Origin: Youngiibacter fragilis 232.1
GTDB lineage: Bacteria > Bacillota > Clostridia > Clostridiales > Clostridiaceae
Assembly: GCF_000495435.3 (NCBI RefSeq)
Contig: NZ_AXUN02000146.1
Coordinates: forward strand, 1 to 64,000
Direction: 5' to 3'
Length of the DNA stretch: 64,000 nucleotides
The translations under genes were made by a program, and so were the position numbers. The first letter of the stretch is position 1, and every line of letters begins with the position of its first letter. The notes under the pieces were generated by a model. That model was not told the origin of the DNA. It saw only the letters and a list, made by a program, of their open reading frames with translations, and ran no database searches. Shown in pieces: positions 15,602 to 24,025 of this stretch.

Positions 15602-17010
15602 TTCACTATACCGCTGGTAACCACTGTCTCACCGGCTTCCAGACCTTCAATGACCTCGCTCTGGGACCCGTTCGAGAGCCCGGCTGTAATCGGCCGCTTC
15701 TCAATTGTGCCGTCCGCTTTCCTTACCTGCACATACTGCTTTCCCTCTTCAATGAATATGGCCTTGTTGGATATTAGAAGTACATTTGTCTTTTCCTTCT
15801 TTATGAATGTCACGAAAGCACTCATACCGTCAAATATCCTTTCATTGGGCTTGTCCAGGACAGCAGTAACCGTGTAGGAGACAATTCCGCTATTGTCTAT
15901 CTTTGGCACTGCACCTAACCCTGTGACCTTTCCTTCTAGCCCTATAAGTCCTATCGCTTCTATATTTGCCCTTATTGACTGACCTGCCTCAAGGTCGGAG
16001 ATATCCCCCTCATTGATGCTTGCGGTTATGCTCATTACAGAGGTGTCAGTTATGGTAATGAATGATGAGGCGGCACTCGTACCTGAGGAATCCCCTGTCC
16101 TTCCGCTCACGAAATCACCGGCCTTGCCGTTCACCAGAACTACCTTTCCTGATATCGGCGCATAAAGCCTTGCCTTCTCAAGGTTTGCATAGGCTGCATC
16201 AAGCTTTGCCTCTGCAGTGCTTACCCCATATTCCGCGTTGGTTATTGAAAGTGAAGATGCTGCAATGCTGTCATACCTGATCTTCTGCAGGTCATAGTTC
16301 TCCTTCGCAGAGGCCTTTTCAGCAAGATATTTGGCATATGCGCTGTCATATGCCTTTTGTGCTGATGCCAGTGAGGCTTCAGCTGACAGTTTGGCATTCT
16401 CAGCCGCTTCAACCTGCTTCTCAGCTTCCGCGAGTTCAGGTCCGGCTGCGCCTGCTGCAATCGCTTCATCGTAGGCTGCAGTTGCGTAAAGAAGCTCTGC
16501 AGTCTTTTCTTCCAGTCTTACATTCGCAGCATCAAGAGCTTCCTTCAACTCGACATCGTCAAATGGCGCCTGATATTTCGAGTATAGTGAATCGAGCTTT
16601 ATCTTTTCAGACGACAGTGAATACTTCCTGCTGCTCACAGCATCGTTATATGCCGCCCTGGCCTTGTCCAGGTCCCTCTTCGCACTTTCTACAGCATCAT
16701 TCAGCTCTTCCTCGTCAAGTACAGCAAGGAGCTCACCAGCCTGAACCGTCTGACCTGTTACAGCCCTTACCTCTGTCAGCTTTCCGGAGATCTCAAAGCT
16801 GAGGTTTACAGATGACATCGCAACCCTTCCGTCAGCATATGAACCGACTACAAGGTTTCCAAGCTTGACCTCCTGCGTACTTATCTTTGCAGATGCAGCA
16901 ACATCATCGGGCTTTGAACATCCTGAGAATGCAAGCATAGCCGCTGCTGCAGCAACCAGCGCAAGTAATATCCTTTTTGGCCTGCCCTTTTTCAAAGTTA
17001 AACTATCCAT
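15598..17010 (-). CDS. HlyD/MacA-type efflux adaptor lipoprotein
   Basis: A membrane-anchored periplasm-facing adaptor of about 470 residues. The N-terminus has a hydrophobic segment and a lipobox-like FSGCSKP. Next comes a lipoyl/barrel-sandwich part (VQAGELLAVLDEEEL), a long coiled-coil hairpin (about residues 105-260, Ala/Glu/Lys-rich), then the second lipoyl half and beta-barrel domains. The family links ABC permeases to the exterior. The ATG at 17010, 11 bases after GGAGG, is preferred over a GTG at 17028. It is the first gene of the four-gene operon. Confidence 0.92.
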   Translation of the reverse strand: MDSLTLKKGRPKRILLALVAAAAAMLAFSGCSKPDDVAASAKISTQEVKLGNLVVGSYADGRVAMSSVNLSFEISGKLTEVRAVTGQTVQAGELLAVLDEEELNDAVESAKRDLDKARAAYNDAVSSRKYSLSSEKIKLDSLYSKYQAPFDDVELKEALDAANVRLEEKTAELLYATAAYDEAIAAGAAGPELAEAEKQVEAAENAKLSAEASLASAQKAYDSAYAKYLAEKASAKENYDLQKIRYDSIAASSLSITNAEYGVSTAEAKLDAAYANLEKARLYAPISGKVVLVNGKAGDFVSGRTGDSSGTSAASSFITITDTSVMSITASINEGDISDLEAGQSIRANIEAIGLIGLEGKVTGLGAVPKIDNSGIVSYTVTAVLDKPNERIFDGMSAFVTFIKKEKTNVLLISNKAIFIEEGKQYVQVRKADGTIEKRPITAGLSNGSQSEVIEGLEAGETVVTSGIVK

Positions 17011-17125
17011 TCCATGACCATCCTCCACTAACTTAATTTCCTTTGTTCTAATTCTATTTAAAATTCGGATTCTTTGTGTGGGATTTCTGTGGCAATAATG
17101 CCAGATATCCAGATATTTGGTATAG

Positions 17126-17147
17126 AGCTGGAGTCAGCCAGCTTTTT
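17126..17147 (+). terminator. Orphan hairpin with T run
   Basis: AGCTGG (17126-17131) and CCAGCT (17138-17143) form a six-bp stem followed by five T. No plus-strand gene precedes it, so it could end a short RNA or antisense transcript, or be chance. Confidence 0.3.
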
Positions 17148-17242
17148 AAGGTCCTCTTTTATGCTTCAGCGGTTTCAGCAGTCAATTCCCCATGCTAATG
17201 ACAGTAGAACATGCAATTTTCTGCTGATACGAAAAGTGTTTG

Positions 17243-17270
17243 TTGATTAACGATAAATTCATGGTATCCT
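17243..17270 (+). promoter_or_regulatory. Promoter of the DUF2975 gene
   Basis: TTGATT (17243-17248), a 16-base spacer and TATCCT (17265-17270), about 50 bases upstream of the coding start. Confidence 0.45.
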
Positions 17271-17319
17271 ATATTTAGAAATCATAGATCAGCAAACAAC
17301 ATCAAGCGAGGTGCTTAAC

Positions 17320-17772
17320 TTGAAGAAATATTCAACCCTATTCCTCAAGGCAGCTGTAGTACTTATGAGCCTGCCTGTACTTGCCCTGTGCATTTTCTGG
17401 CTGCCTTCATCAGCAGACTACTTCCACATACCTGTTCTCACAGGCCTTTACCTTACAGCAGTCTTCTACTTCATCGCACTCTACCAGACCTTGAGGCTTC
17501 TGGGCTATATAGACAGGAACATGGCTTTTTCCGACCTGTCAGTTACAGCCCTCAGGAACATAAAGCACAGCGCTGCAGCGATAAGCGTAACATACACACT
17601 GATGCTTCCCCTTATCTATCCTATAGCTGATGCTGACGATGCTCCCGGAGTCCTCGCCATTGCGATCATATTCGTATTCGCGTCAGCTGCCGTAGCAGTC
17701 TTTTCCGCGGTACTCCAGAGGCTTCTTAGGGATGCCATCGATATCAAGTCAGAAAACGACCTGACGGTTTGA
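17320..17772 (+). CDS. DUF2975 membrane protein
   Basis: A membrane protein of about 150 residues with four hydrophobic helices (roughly residues 8-28, 40-62, 88-108 and 117-137) and the DUF2975 feature LRLLGYIDRNMAFSD between helices two and three. The function is unknown. The family is nearly always followed by a small Cro/CI-type regulator, as here. The longest frame begins with GTG at 17311, but GAGGTG then serves as ribosome binding site for the TTG at 17320, which gives MKKYSTLF. Confidence 0.85.
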   Translation: MKKYSTLFLKAAVVLMSLPVLALCIFWLPSSADYFHIPVLTGLYLTAVFYFIALYQTLRLLGYIDRNMAFSDLSVTALRNIKHSAAAISVTYTLMLPLIYPIADADDAPGVLAIAIIFVFASAAVAVFSAVLQRLLRDAIDIKSENDLTV

Positions 17773-17782
17773 GGTGAGAATA

Positions 17783-17986
17783 ATGGCTATAATAATAAAC
17801 ATCGATGTCATGCTTGCAAAAAGGAAGATGAGCGTCACGGAGCTTACTGAAAAGGTAGGCATAACCATGTCCAACCTTTCCATACTCAAGAACGGCAAGG
17901 CCAGGGCGATAAGGTTCTCTACCCTTGAGGCCATATGCAGGGCCCTTGACTGCCAGCCCGGGGACATACTGGAATACAGGGAGTGA
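17783..17986 (+). CDS. Cro/CI-type HTH regulator, YozG-like
   Basis: A 67-residue stand-alone helix-turn-helix protein. The helices span MLAKRKMSVTELTEKVG and ITMSNLSILKNGKARAI, and the end ALDCQPGDILEYRE is typical of the small YozG-type group. It starts at the ATG at 17783 after GAGGTG, ten bases beyond the DUF2975 stop, so the pair is an operon. The regulator probably controls its own operon; the signal is unknown. Confidence 0.92.
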   Translation: MAIIINIDVMLAKRKMSVTELTEKVGITMSNLSILKNGKARAIRFSTLEAICRALDCQPGDILEYRE

Positions 17987-18080
17987 GCAGAATAACGTTC
18001 ACACAATCGCAATCGCTTTGTTATACTGATTTGCAGATGAGATGATACATTATAGGTGAGAAAACAAAGAAGGTGTAATT

Positions 18081-19061
18081 ATGGTAAAAAAGAGAGATAT
18101 GCTTATCTCAACTCTCGCCATGCTGCTGATATTCACAGCCTCCTGCACTGATTTGCCAGCCCCTAAGCCTACAGACACAATACCTGCCGTGACTGTACCA
18201 GCTGCCACTGAGCCTTCTGCCACAGAGCCCACAAAGGCTCCCCCTGTTCTCGAACCACTGGAGGGTCCTGGTGAGAACACCTATGATGAAATTACAACTG
18301 AAGGTTCTGTAACGACCATCTCCAGATATTTCGACCTTGACTGCGACGGGTCAGGCGAAAAGATAATAATCATAGCCCGTGATATTAGACCCGATGCGGA
18401 AAGTTCTGAGATCGTAATCTATTCGGAATTTGAGCTTGAGGTCAATGGCTTCAGGGCAGGCATGAAATCAGACGGCATGGATATAGACCTGTTCGAACCA
18501 CGCTTCAACATAACCGACATAGATGACAGCGACCATTACAGGGAGATTGCCGTGAGCTGGTACGGTGAAGACGTCTATTCAGGTACTGTCTTCTACAGGT
18601 ATGACGGGAAGAGCCTCACCGAACTCGGAAAGGTCGGCGGCTTCTTCGGGAAATGGTTCATTGGCGGAGCTGTCGATGACGGCGCCGTGAAGGTAGACGG
18701 AAAAGGGACAGTCAGGACAATATCCCTCAGTTCAGTCCTCATGCCCTGGTTCTTCGATGACGAGTACAGAGTGGAGTCAGGTAAGCTTGTAAGGATCGAA
18801 AAGGACCTTTACCCTCTTGAGCATAACGTTACAGTGCTGAAGGACCTGACACTCAGGAAATCAAGGACTGACAGCTCCGACGGGATTACGCTGAAGGCAG
18901 GGGAATCTGCTGTAATCACAGGCTCAGACAACAGGGAGTGGTTCTCAGTGAGAAGCAGCTCAGGTGAAACCGGCTGGTTCGCTGTAGATGACTACCATAT
19001 GATAAGAGGGACAGGCCTTCCAGCTGAAGATTTCTTCGACGGTCTGATCAACGCAGGTTAA
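18081..19061 (+). CDS. Lipoprotein with C-terminal SH3-like domain
   Basis: A 326-residue exported lipoprotein. The signal peptide ends in a lipobox at FTASCTD (Cys near residue 22). A Pro/Thr/Glu-rich tether follows (about residues 25-60), then a mixed domain that starts with FDLDCDGSGEKIII, a pattern seen in VCBS/EF-hand-like Asp-rich repeats. The end (about residues 252-315) looks like an SH3b fold (LRKSRTDSSDG, ETGWFAVDDY), often used to bind cell wall. No named family is recognised. It has AGAAGGTG upstream and a terminator downstream. Confidence 0.8.
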   Translation: MVKKRDMLISTLAMLLIFTASCTDLPAPKPTDTIPAVTVPAATEPSATEPTKAPPVLEPLEGPGENTYDEITTEGSVTTISRYFDLDCDGSGEKIIIIARDIRPDAESSEIVIYSEFELEVNGFRAGMKSDGMDIDLFEPRFNITDIDDSDHYREIAVSWYGEDVYSGTVFYRYDGKSLTELGKVGGFFGKWFIGGAVDDGAVKVDGKGTVRTISLSSVLMPWFFDDEYRVESGKLVRIEKDLYPLEHNVTVLKDLTLRKSRTDSSDGITLKAGESAVITGSDNREWFSVRSSSGETGWFAVDDYHMIRGTGLPAEDFFDGLINAG

Positions 19062-19090
19062 TTAAAGAAATCCCTGATCCGTTACGCTAA

Positions 19091-19123
19091 GAAGACTCCC
19101 TTGCAAAATGCCGGGGAGTCTTC
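19091..19123. terminator. Bidirectional terminator
   Basis: GAAGACTCCC (19091-19100) pairs with GGGGAGTCTTC (19113-19123) between convergent genes. Confidence 0.75.
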
Positions 19124-19148
19124 AATATATGGAGGTTCACGAAATAGC

Positions 19149-20612
19149 TTATTTGCCTGCGTTCTCAGCAGCCTTGGCTCCAGCCACCCTGCCGAAGGTA
19201 AGGCTCATCTGGATCGATGTGCCGCTGGCAGGATACACGGTGTCATAGAAGTCGCCGTTGGCAACTTCGCCTGCTGCATAAAGTCCGCTTATGGCAGTCC
19301 CTGCCTTGGTAAGGACCTCAGTGTCGAGATTGGTCTTTATGCCTGTCATTGTTCCGAGTATGGCTGGAACAACCTTAAGGGCATAGTACTTCGGAGCCTC
19401 CACCGCCTTATGGCCAGTCAGGTCCTTGCCGAACTCGGTGTCCTTGCCTGAAGCGATCATCCCGTTATACTTTGCTACAGTGTCCTTGAGTCCTTCAGCA
19501 TCTATACCAGCCTTCGAGGCGAGCTCATCAAGGGTGTCCTCTGCAAATGCTGAGCCCTTCTCGACAGCCTTGTCAAGTGCAGGTGCATATGTGTTCTTGT
19601 CGAATATGAGGTATGATACCCCGTCCTTCTGCTTTACAAGCTGCTCGTAGAACAGAGGATAGTCAATGGCTTCGTTAACGAACCTCTTTCCGTCCTTGTT
19701 TACTGAAAGCCATGGCATCCACATGAGGAGGCAGATTTCGGTGGTGTAGGCCAATTCGCCTTCAACTGTCCTGAAGCCTATGACCCCGCCCCTTGAAACA
19801 ACGTCCGCATCAAGCTTCAGAGCCATCTCAAGGCCATCACCGGTATTTCCTGAGCCCGCGAAGGTCGTCTGTCCTGCAGCCACGGGTGCATATTCCTTTA
19901 CAAGGTCAGCATTCCTGTCAAAGCCTCCTGTTGCAAGAACAACGGACTTTGCCGAAAACATGAGCTCCTTCTTGTCCTTGTCAACTGCCTTTACTCCTGT
20001 GACTTCCTTCTTGTCGTTTGTTACAAGCTCAGTTGCCTCAGTCTGGAGGAAGAACTCAACGCCCTTACCCTCAGCGAAAGTCTTAAGAGGTGTTATGAGC
20101 CCTGAACCATGGTCAGGTGATGTATGGGCCCTTGCTACAGGGCTTGTTCCTGATGGGGTAGGATCATTGAACTTTACCCCGAGCTTTACAAGCCAGTCAA
20201 TAGTCGCCCCTGACCTTTCAGCCACGAATGTGAGGTACTCCTTGTCGTTCTTGTCGTTAGCCCTCTCGCTCCAATAGCTTACAAGGTCAGCCACCGAATC
20301 CTCTATTCCTAGCTTCTTCTGCATCTCTGAGCCTGTGGCGTAGACTATGCCTCCTGAAAGTACGGTGCTTCCGCCTGCCATCGGCATCTTTTCAAGGACC
20401 GCTACCTTAGCCCCTGCCTCTGCGGCTTCAATTGCAGCTGCAAGTCCTGCAGCGCCTGCACCGATTACCACCACATCATATGCCTTTGCAGCCTGAGTTG
20501 GTGCAGCCGTAGCTGTCGGAGTCACCGGTGCCTTGCTTGCACAGCCTGATGCTGCCCCTAACGCCATGACTGCCGTCAGAGCCAATCCCAATATCCTGAA
20601 CCTCTTCTTCAT
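19149..20612 (-). CDS. Extracytoplasmic FAD-dependent reductase lipoprotein (FrdA/UrdA-like)
   Basis: A 487-residue secreted lipoprotein (lipobox GAASGCASK, Cys near 24) with a Thr/Ala-rich tether. A fumarate-reductase/flavocytochrome-c type flavoprotein follows: the dinucleotide motif VVIGAGAAGLAAA starts near residue 47, and the C-terminal FAD contact is YAAGEVANGDFYD near 445. It lacks the FMN-binding domain that related UrdA-type reductases carry at their N-terminus; that domain is encoded separately by the next gene upstream. It should reduce an external acceptor at the cell surface. The acceptor is unknown. Confidence 0.88.
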   Translation of the reverse strand: MKKRFRILGLALTAVMALGAASGCASKAPVTPTATAAPTQAAKAYDVVVIGAGAAGLAAAIEAAEAGAKVAVLEKMPMAGGSTVLSGGIVYATGSEMQKKLGIEDSVADLVSYWSERANDKNDKEYLTFVAERSGATIDWLVKLGVKFNDPTPSGTSPVARAHTSPDHGSGLITPLKTFAEGKGVEFFLQTEATELVTNDKKEVTGVKAVDKDKKELMFSAKSVVLATGGFDRNADLVKEYAPVAAGQTTFAGSGNTGDGLEMALKLDADVVSRGGVIGFRTVEGELAYTTEICLLMWMPWLSVNKDGKRFVNEAIDYPLFYEQLVKQKDGVSYLIFDKNTYAPALDKAVEKGSAFAEDTLDELASKAGIDAEGLKDTVAKYNGMIASGKDTEFGKDLTGHKAVEAPKYYALKVVPAILGTMTGIKTNLDTEVLTKAGTAISGLYAAGEVANGDFYDTVYPASGTSIQMSLTFGRVAGAKAAENAGK

Positions 20613-20630
20613 TTAGTTGTCCTCCAAAAA

Positions 20631-20975
20631 TTATTTTGCCTTCCCCAATGCTTCCTCAACAGCCCCGATTATTGCCTTTGAGCTAATTGTCGCCCCAGCT
20701 ACGGTATCGACCTCTATACCCTGTTTCTCCATTATCTTTCCTGGTACCTGCTCAAATGCCGCATCCGAAACACCCTTAGTCTCGGATTGTGAAACCACAT
20801 CGATCTTCGTGATCTTTCCTCCGCTGATGGTCACGCTCATTTCCACATCCCCGTGCATGCCTTCTGCCGCTCCTGTGAATGTCCCATCCTTCCACTTTGC
20901 GCTGCTTCCGCAGGCGGTGACTGCAAGACCCAGAACCATCGCCGCTGCAACCCTTCCAAAAACCGCTTTCCTCAT
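20631..20975 (-). CDS. FMN-binding lipoprotein, partner of the FAD reductase
   Basis: A 114-residue lipoprotein (lipobox LAVTACGSS, Cys near 22) made almost entirely of one FMN_bind domain. The flavinylation motif is DTVAGATISS near residue 92, where ApbE attaches FMN to the Thr of GAT. It is 18 bases upstream of the FAD reductase gene. Together they reconstitute, as two polypeptides, the FMN plus FAD layout of surface flavin reductases used in extracellular electron transfer. No apbE gene lies in the window. Confidence 0.9.
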   Translation of the reverse strand: MRKAVFGRVAAAMVLGLAVTACGSSAKWKDGTFTGAAEGMHGDVEMSVTISGGKITKIDVVSQSETKGVSDAAFEQVPGKIMEKQGIEVDTVAGATISSKAIIGAVEEALGKAK

Positions 20976-21020
20976 TTCATCCCTCCGTATTTCTTACATC
21001 TCTCAATTTTCAAATCTAAT

Positions 21021-21267
21021 TGTGCATGCATGCATGTATAATACGGTTTTATTGTACTGTTTATTTTTTAACATTGCAATACAATATTGATAATATCATG
21101 ACAAATATATTTTACCAAATATCCCTGTTTGGAGCCCTTTCTATTGATTTATGCATATTCGGCATTATCCCGGTAATGCTGCCAATCGTTTACACTGTTA
21201 AAATATATGCATATATGATACTATGATTATAGGTATCCGAACCAGTTCAAACATACATGCATGCACA
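21021..21267. promoter_or_regulatory. Inverted pair of TGTGCATGCATG elements
   Basis: TGTGCATGCATGCATGT (21021-21037) is repeated in inverted orientation at 21251-21267 with 16 of 17 bases equal. The left copy runs into TATAAT. Such a pair flanking a divergent promoter region suggests operators for the neighbouring TetR protein or DNA looping. Confidence 0.45.
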
Positions 21268-21337
21268 TATAAGTCACATGGTCAGTTTCGGTTGCCTTGC
21301 AGAAAATCACGTATTACAAAGAAGACATGACATGTGC

Positions 21338-21353
21338 CATGTTTTCGAACATG
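21338..21353. promoter_or_regulatory. Palindrome upstream of the TetR gene
   Basis: CATGTT (21338-21343), TTCG, AACATG (21348-21353) is a perfect six-plus-six palindrome just upstream of AT-rich -10-like sequence, in the right place for an autoregulatory TetR operator. Confidence 0.45.
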
Positions 21354-21413
21354 TGGTATTATGATAATAGATGATCGATCGAATATAGAAGTACAAATAA
21401 AGGGGTCCTGCCG

Positions 21414-22013
21414 ATGTCGATGCAACCAAACGAGAACAACGTGGCAAATGAACTTATCCTTAAGGCAATTGAGATATTTTCCATAAAGGGCTATGCAGCT
21501 ACAAACCTCACTGACATTACCGACGCCCTCGGAATCTCAAGGGGACCTGTATATTACCATTTCAAGGACAAGAACGGGCTTTACAAAGCTGCATTTGAGA
21601 GGTATGACAATGAGGTCAGGCAGTCCCATGCGGATATAGTCGCCAGGGACAGGCATATAATAAACTTCATAGAAGACTGCATCTTTGACTGTGCGGAAAG
21701 GAATACCCGGTTCGGGTCCAACTTCTTCTTCGGGCTGGATACCATTGAGGAGCTGAAGGACATAAAGCTCAAGTATGACAGCCTTAACCAGGACATATAC
21801 CAGGAAAAGCTCGACTACGTGGAACGCGCCATAAACAAGGGGGAAGTCAGAAGAAGCATAGACCCGAAGACGGTAGCTGACCTCATATATGTAGTATACC
21901 TTGGTCTGCTTACAGCACTTCAGACAAGGATGCTCGCTGGTTATACTGAAAGCGAAGTCAGGAGCCTCATAAGGATACTCCTGCTTGGTATAGAAAGATA
22001 CTGCTGCGACTAG
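21414..22013 (+). CDS. TetR/AcrR-family regulator
   Basis: A 199-residue repressor. The N-terminal HTH is visible in YAATNLTDITDALGISRGP and the family-typical VYYHFKDKNGLYKAAF (about residues 25-60). The C-terminal ligand-binding part has no diagnostic motif. The ATG at 21414 lies eight bases after AAAGGGG. It is followed after nine bases by a ferritin-like gene, so it probably controls that gene and perhaps the divergent flavin reductase pair. Confidence 0.93.
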   Translation: MSMQPNENNVANELILKAIEIFSIKGYAATNLTDITDALGISRGPVYYHFKDKNGLYKAAFERYDNEVRQSHADIVARDRHIINFIEDCIFDCAERNTRFGSNFFFGLDTIEELKDIKLKYDSLNQDIYQEKLDYVERAINKGEVRRSIDPKTVADLIYVVYLGLLTALQTRMLAGYTESEVRSLIRILLLGIERYCCD

Positions 22014-22022
22014 GAGGGTAAT

Positions 22023-22517
22023 ATGGAAAAGGATGAGCAAAGGATCATAGCACAGGCCATACTCAACGAGGTGGAAGGCAATGAATTCTACAGGATGGCC
22101 GCAAACGCCACAAGGTCTGAGGAGACGAAAGAGACGTTCCTGAGGCTTGCCGCTGAGGAACTTAGCCATGTGAAGTACCTTACTGAACTAAGGAAGAAGC
22201 TTGGAGAAGGCCTTGACCCTACCATAGGTGAGATCATGGACCTTGGACCGGTGCCATCACCTGAAATCTACAAATGGGGCAAAATAACAGTTGAAGACTC
22301 ATCACTTGCTCTGTCCGCCCTCAGCATCGGTATAAAGCTGGAAAAGGACTCCATTGACTTCTACAGGGAAGCCAAAGAGAAATCCGAGTCAAAGGCCGGC
22401 AGGGAAATCTTTGAAAAGCTAGTGGCTTGGGAGACTGTGCACCTTAATATCCTGGAACTCCAGCACAAGGCTGTACAGACCTTCTGGTGGGCTGACCAGG
22501 GATTCGCGCCATATTAG
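22023..22517 (+). CDS. Ferritin-like/rubrerythrin-type diiron protein
   Basis: A 164-residue four-helix-bundle protein. The expected carboxylate and His ligands are visible in the helices as NEVEGNEFY, AAEELSHVKY, KLEKDSIDFYREA and WETVHLN. The rubredoxin domain of classical rubrerythrins is absent. It could store iron or reduce peroxide; it might also be an electron acceptor for other carriers. It forms an operon with the TetR gene and ends at a strong terminator. Confidence 0.9.
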   Translation: MEKDEQRIIAQAILNEVEGNEFYRMAANATRSEETKETFLRLAAEELSHVKYLTELRKKLGEGLDPTIGEIMDLGPVPSPEIYKWGKITVEDSSLALSALSIGIKLEKDSIDFYREAKEKSESKAGREIFEKLVAWETVHLNILELQHKAVQTFWWADQGFAPY

Positions 22518-22524
22518 AAATGAC

Positions 22525-22548
22525 AAGGCGGCTCGATCGAGCCGCCTT
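22525..22548 (+). terminator. Terminator of the TetR/ferritin operon
   Basis: A perfect 24-base palindrome (AAGGCGGCTC... with ...GAGCCGCCTT) immediately after the ferritin-like gene. It is followed by CAGTTTTC, so the T tract is imperfect. Confidence 0.75.
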
Positions 22549-22618
22549 CAGTTTTCGCTGAAATATTCAATAAGGTTGATCCATTTCGACCGACCATCAT
22601 GGTCCGGTGATTTGACAA

Positions 22619-23536
22619 TCACTTCAGGCCAGCAAGCTGTTTGCTTATCTCATATACCGCCTTTCCCTTTTCACGGTCCATGGCATGCTTTGCAGGCACC
22701 TCCGGAACCGTAAGGTGGAAGAAGCTGCCGCTGACATCCTTCATTGAAGGGTCGGCGACAAGGTAGTATATGGATTCACCGGATACCTCAGGGTCACTGA
22801 GGAAAGGCCTTATGAAGTGCCGGTTGAAGAAGCGGTAGATAAAGCCGTTGTCCATTCCGATATTTGTCTTCACATCCCCTGGATGCATTGCATTGATGGT
22901 CACTCCGGTACCCTTGAGCTCATCACAAAGTTCCCAGACCGTCATCAGCTGCGCGGTCTTTGATGCCCCGTATCCTCTGAGCCCCGTATAGTGACGCCTC
23001 TTCCAGTCAAGGTCACCAATGTCAAGACCGTTGAAGCGATGCCCTTCGGAATTCACCTGAAGGATCCTTGATGGCGCACTTTCCTTCATGCGGTCAAGGA
23101 GAAGGTTTGTAAGAAGGAACGATGCAAGGTGGTTTACGCAGAAAACTGTCTCGAAGCCTTCCCTCGTATATGTCACCTTTGTGGAATGCATCCCTGCGCA
23201 GTTGATGAGGACATCGATCCTTGGATAGCTTCTAAGGATCCTGTCTGCTGCACCTCTCACTGTTTCAAGGTCAGCAAGGTCCGACACTATGGCATCGGCC
23301 TGCACCCCGTGCTCAGACTGGAGCCTGAGCTGAAGCCTGTTGAGCTTTTCGGGATTCCGCCCTACCATGACCAGATGCGCCTTCCCCTGCGCCAGACGCT
23401 TTGCAGCCTCCAGTCCTACGCCCGATGTGGCACCGGTTATAACCACAACCTTACCTTCCATCATTTCGGAGCTCTTCTTTTGCACCATCTTCCTGTTCTT
23501 AAGTAACATCAGTTCATCAGGCAATTCAAAACGCAT
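22619..23536 (-). CDS. Short-chain dehydrogenase/reductase
   Basis: A 305-residue NAD(P)-dependent oxidoreductase. The nucleotide-binding motif TGATSGVG lies near residue 34, NCAG near 111, and the catalytic YGASK near 189, so the enzyme looks active. The sequence is of the retinol-dehydrogenase/WWOX-like type. It has AGGGGGG upstream and is the last gene of an operon with a SnoaL-like protein and a CrtI-type desaturase. The substrate is probably a hydrophobic alcohol or ketone, by context only. Confidence 0.9.
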   Translation of the reverse strand: MRFELPDELMLLKNRKMVQKKSSEMMEGKVVVITGATSGVGLEAAKRLAQGKAHLVMVGRNPEKLNRLQLRLQSEHGVQADAIVSDLADLETVRGAADRILRSYPRIDVLINCAGMHSTKVTYTREGFETVFCVNHLASFLLTNLLLDRMKESAPSRILQVNSEGHRFNGLDIGDLDWKRRHYTGLRGYGASKTAQLMTVWELCDELKGTGVTINAMHPGDVKTNIGMDNGFIYRFFNRHFIRPFLSDPEVSGESIYYLVADPSMKDVSGSFFHLTVPEVPAKHAMDREKGKAVYEISKQLAGLK

Positions 23537-23548
23537 GACAGAGCCCCC

Positions 23549-24025
23549 CTATCCAAATTTTCTCGCAAGGAACCTTCGGTACATCTTGTTGAAGCGTGGT
23601 ATGTTATTGAAGATGTCCCCCCACATATCGTAATAGTCGCGCTGTTCGGCAATGAGCCCTTTCTTATTCAGCGTAAGCCTCGTACTTCCATAGAGCGGGG
23701 TGCTCGGGTACTTCTTGAAGGACATGGTCATGACCCATTCGATCATTATGACATTCTCACTTTTAATTACATTCTTAAGCTCCATGCTCAGGCTTTCGCA
23801 CCTGTTTGTAAGCCTCTGGCACATTGCCTTGAATTCTTCCTTGCCCTCCACCCTCTGAATCGAGTCCTGGAAGACTATGTTCTCGTCATAGTATGGAAAA
23901 AGGTGGGACCAGTCTGTCTTTCCCTGAGTGTTGTAGGTCTTCGACCAAAGCCTGTAGACTGATTGAGCAGTGAGCGGCTCGAGTGAATCTGACTCCAGAT
24001 GATCTTTATCAGGCTTGCTTTCCAT
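23549..24025 (-). CDS. SnoaL/NTF2-like fold protein
   Basis: A 158-residue single-domain protein. Features of the NTF2-like cone fold are an N-terminal helix (SVYRLWSKTYN), FPYYDENIVFQDSI, VEGKEEFKAMCQRL and EWVMTMSF, and a terminal DYYDMW strand. Members are isomerases, cyclases or non-catalytic binders. The start overlaps the desaturase stop (TGATG), which indicates translational coupling. The C-terminus is basic (MYRRFLARKFG), perhaps for membrane contact. A specific reaction cannot be named. Confidence 0.78.
   Translation of the reverse strand: MESKPDKDHLESDSLEPLTAQSVYRLWSKTYNTQGKTDWSHLFPYYDENIVFQDSIQRVEGKEEFKAMCQRLTNRCESLSMELKNVIKSENVIMIEWVMTMSFKKYPSTPLYGSTRLTLNKKGLIAEQRDYYDMWGDIFNNIPRFNKMYRRFLARKFG

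Larger units (their letters stand above)
17011..17319. other. Divergent intergenic region
   Basis: No gene is visible. It holds the start region of the minus-strand efflux operon, a plus-oriented hairpin with a T run (17126-17147) and a promoter for the DUF2975 gene (17243-17270). A short direct repeat, CCAGATAT, occurs twice at 17101-17117. Confidence 0.6.
20976..21413. other. Divergent regulatory region, AT-rich
   Basis: A 438-base stretch between the FMN lipoprotein gene (minus) and the TetR gene (plus). It is richer in A and T than its surroundings. A 68-codon open frame inside it (21020-21226) has no ribosome binding site and unusual composition, so I treat it as non-coding. Three repeat or palindrome elements are listed separately. 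Confidence 0.6.

Noticed and set aside
21020-21226. 68-codon frame in the AT-rich region before the TetR gene
   Set aside because: No ribosome binding site, overlap with the inverted repeat, and composition expected of AT-rich non-coding DNA.
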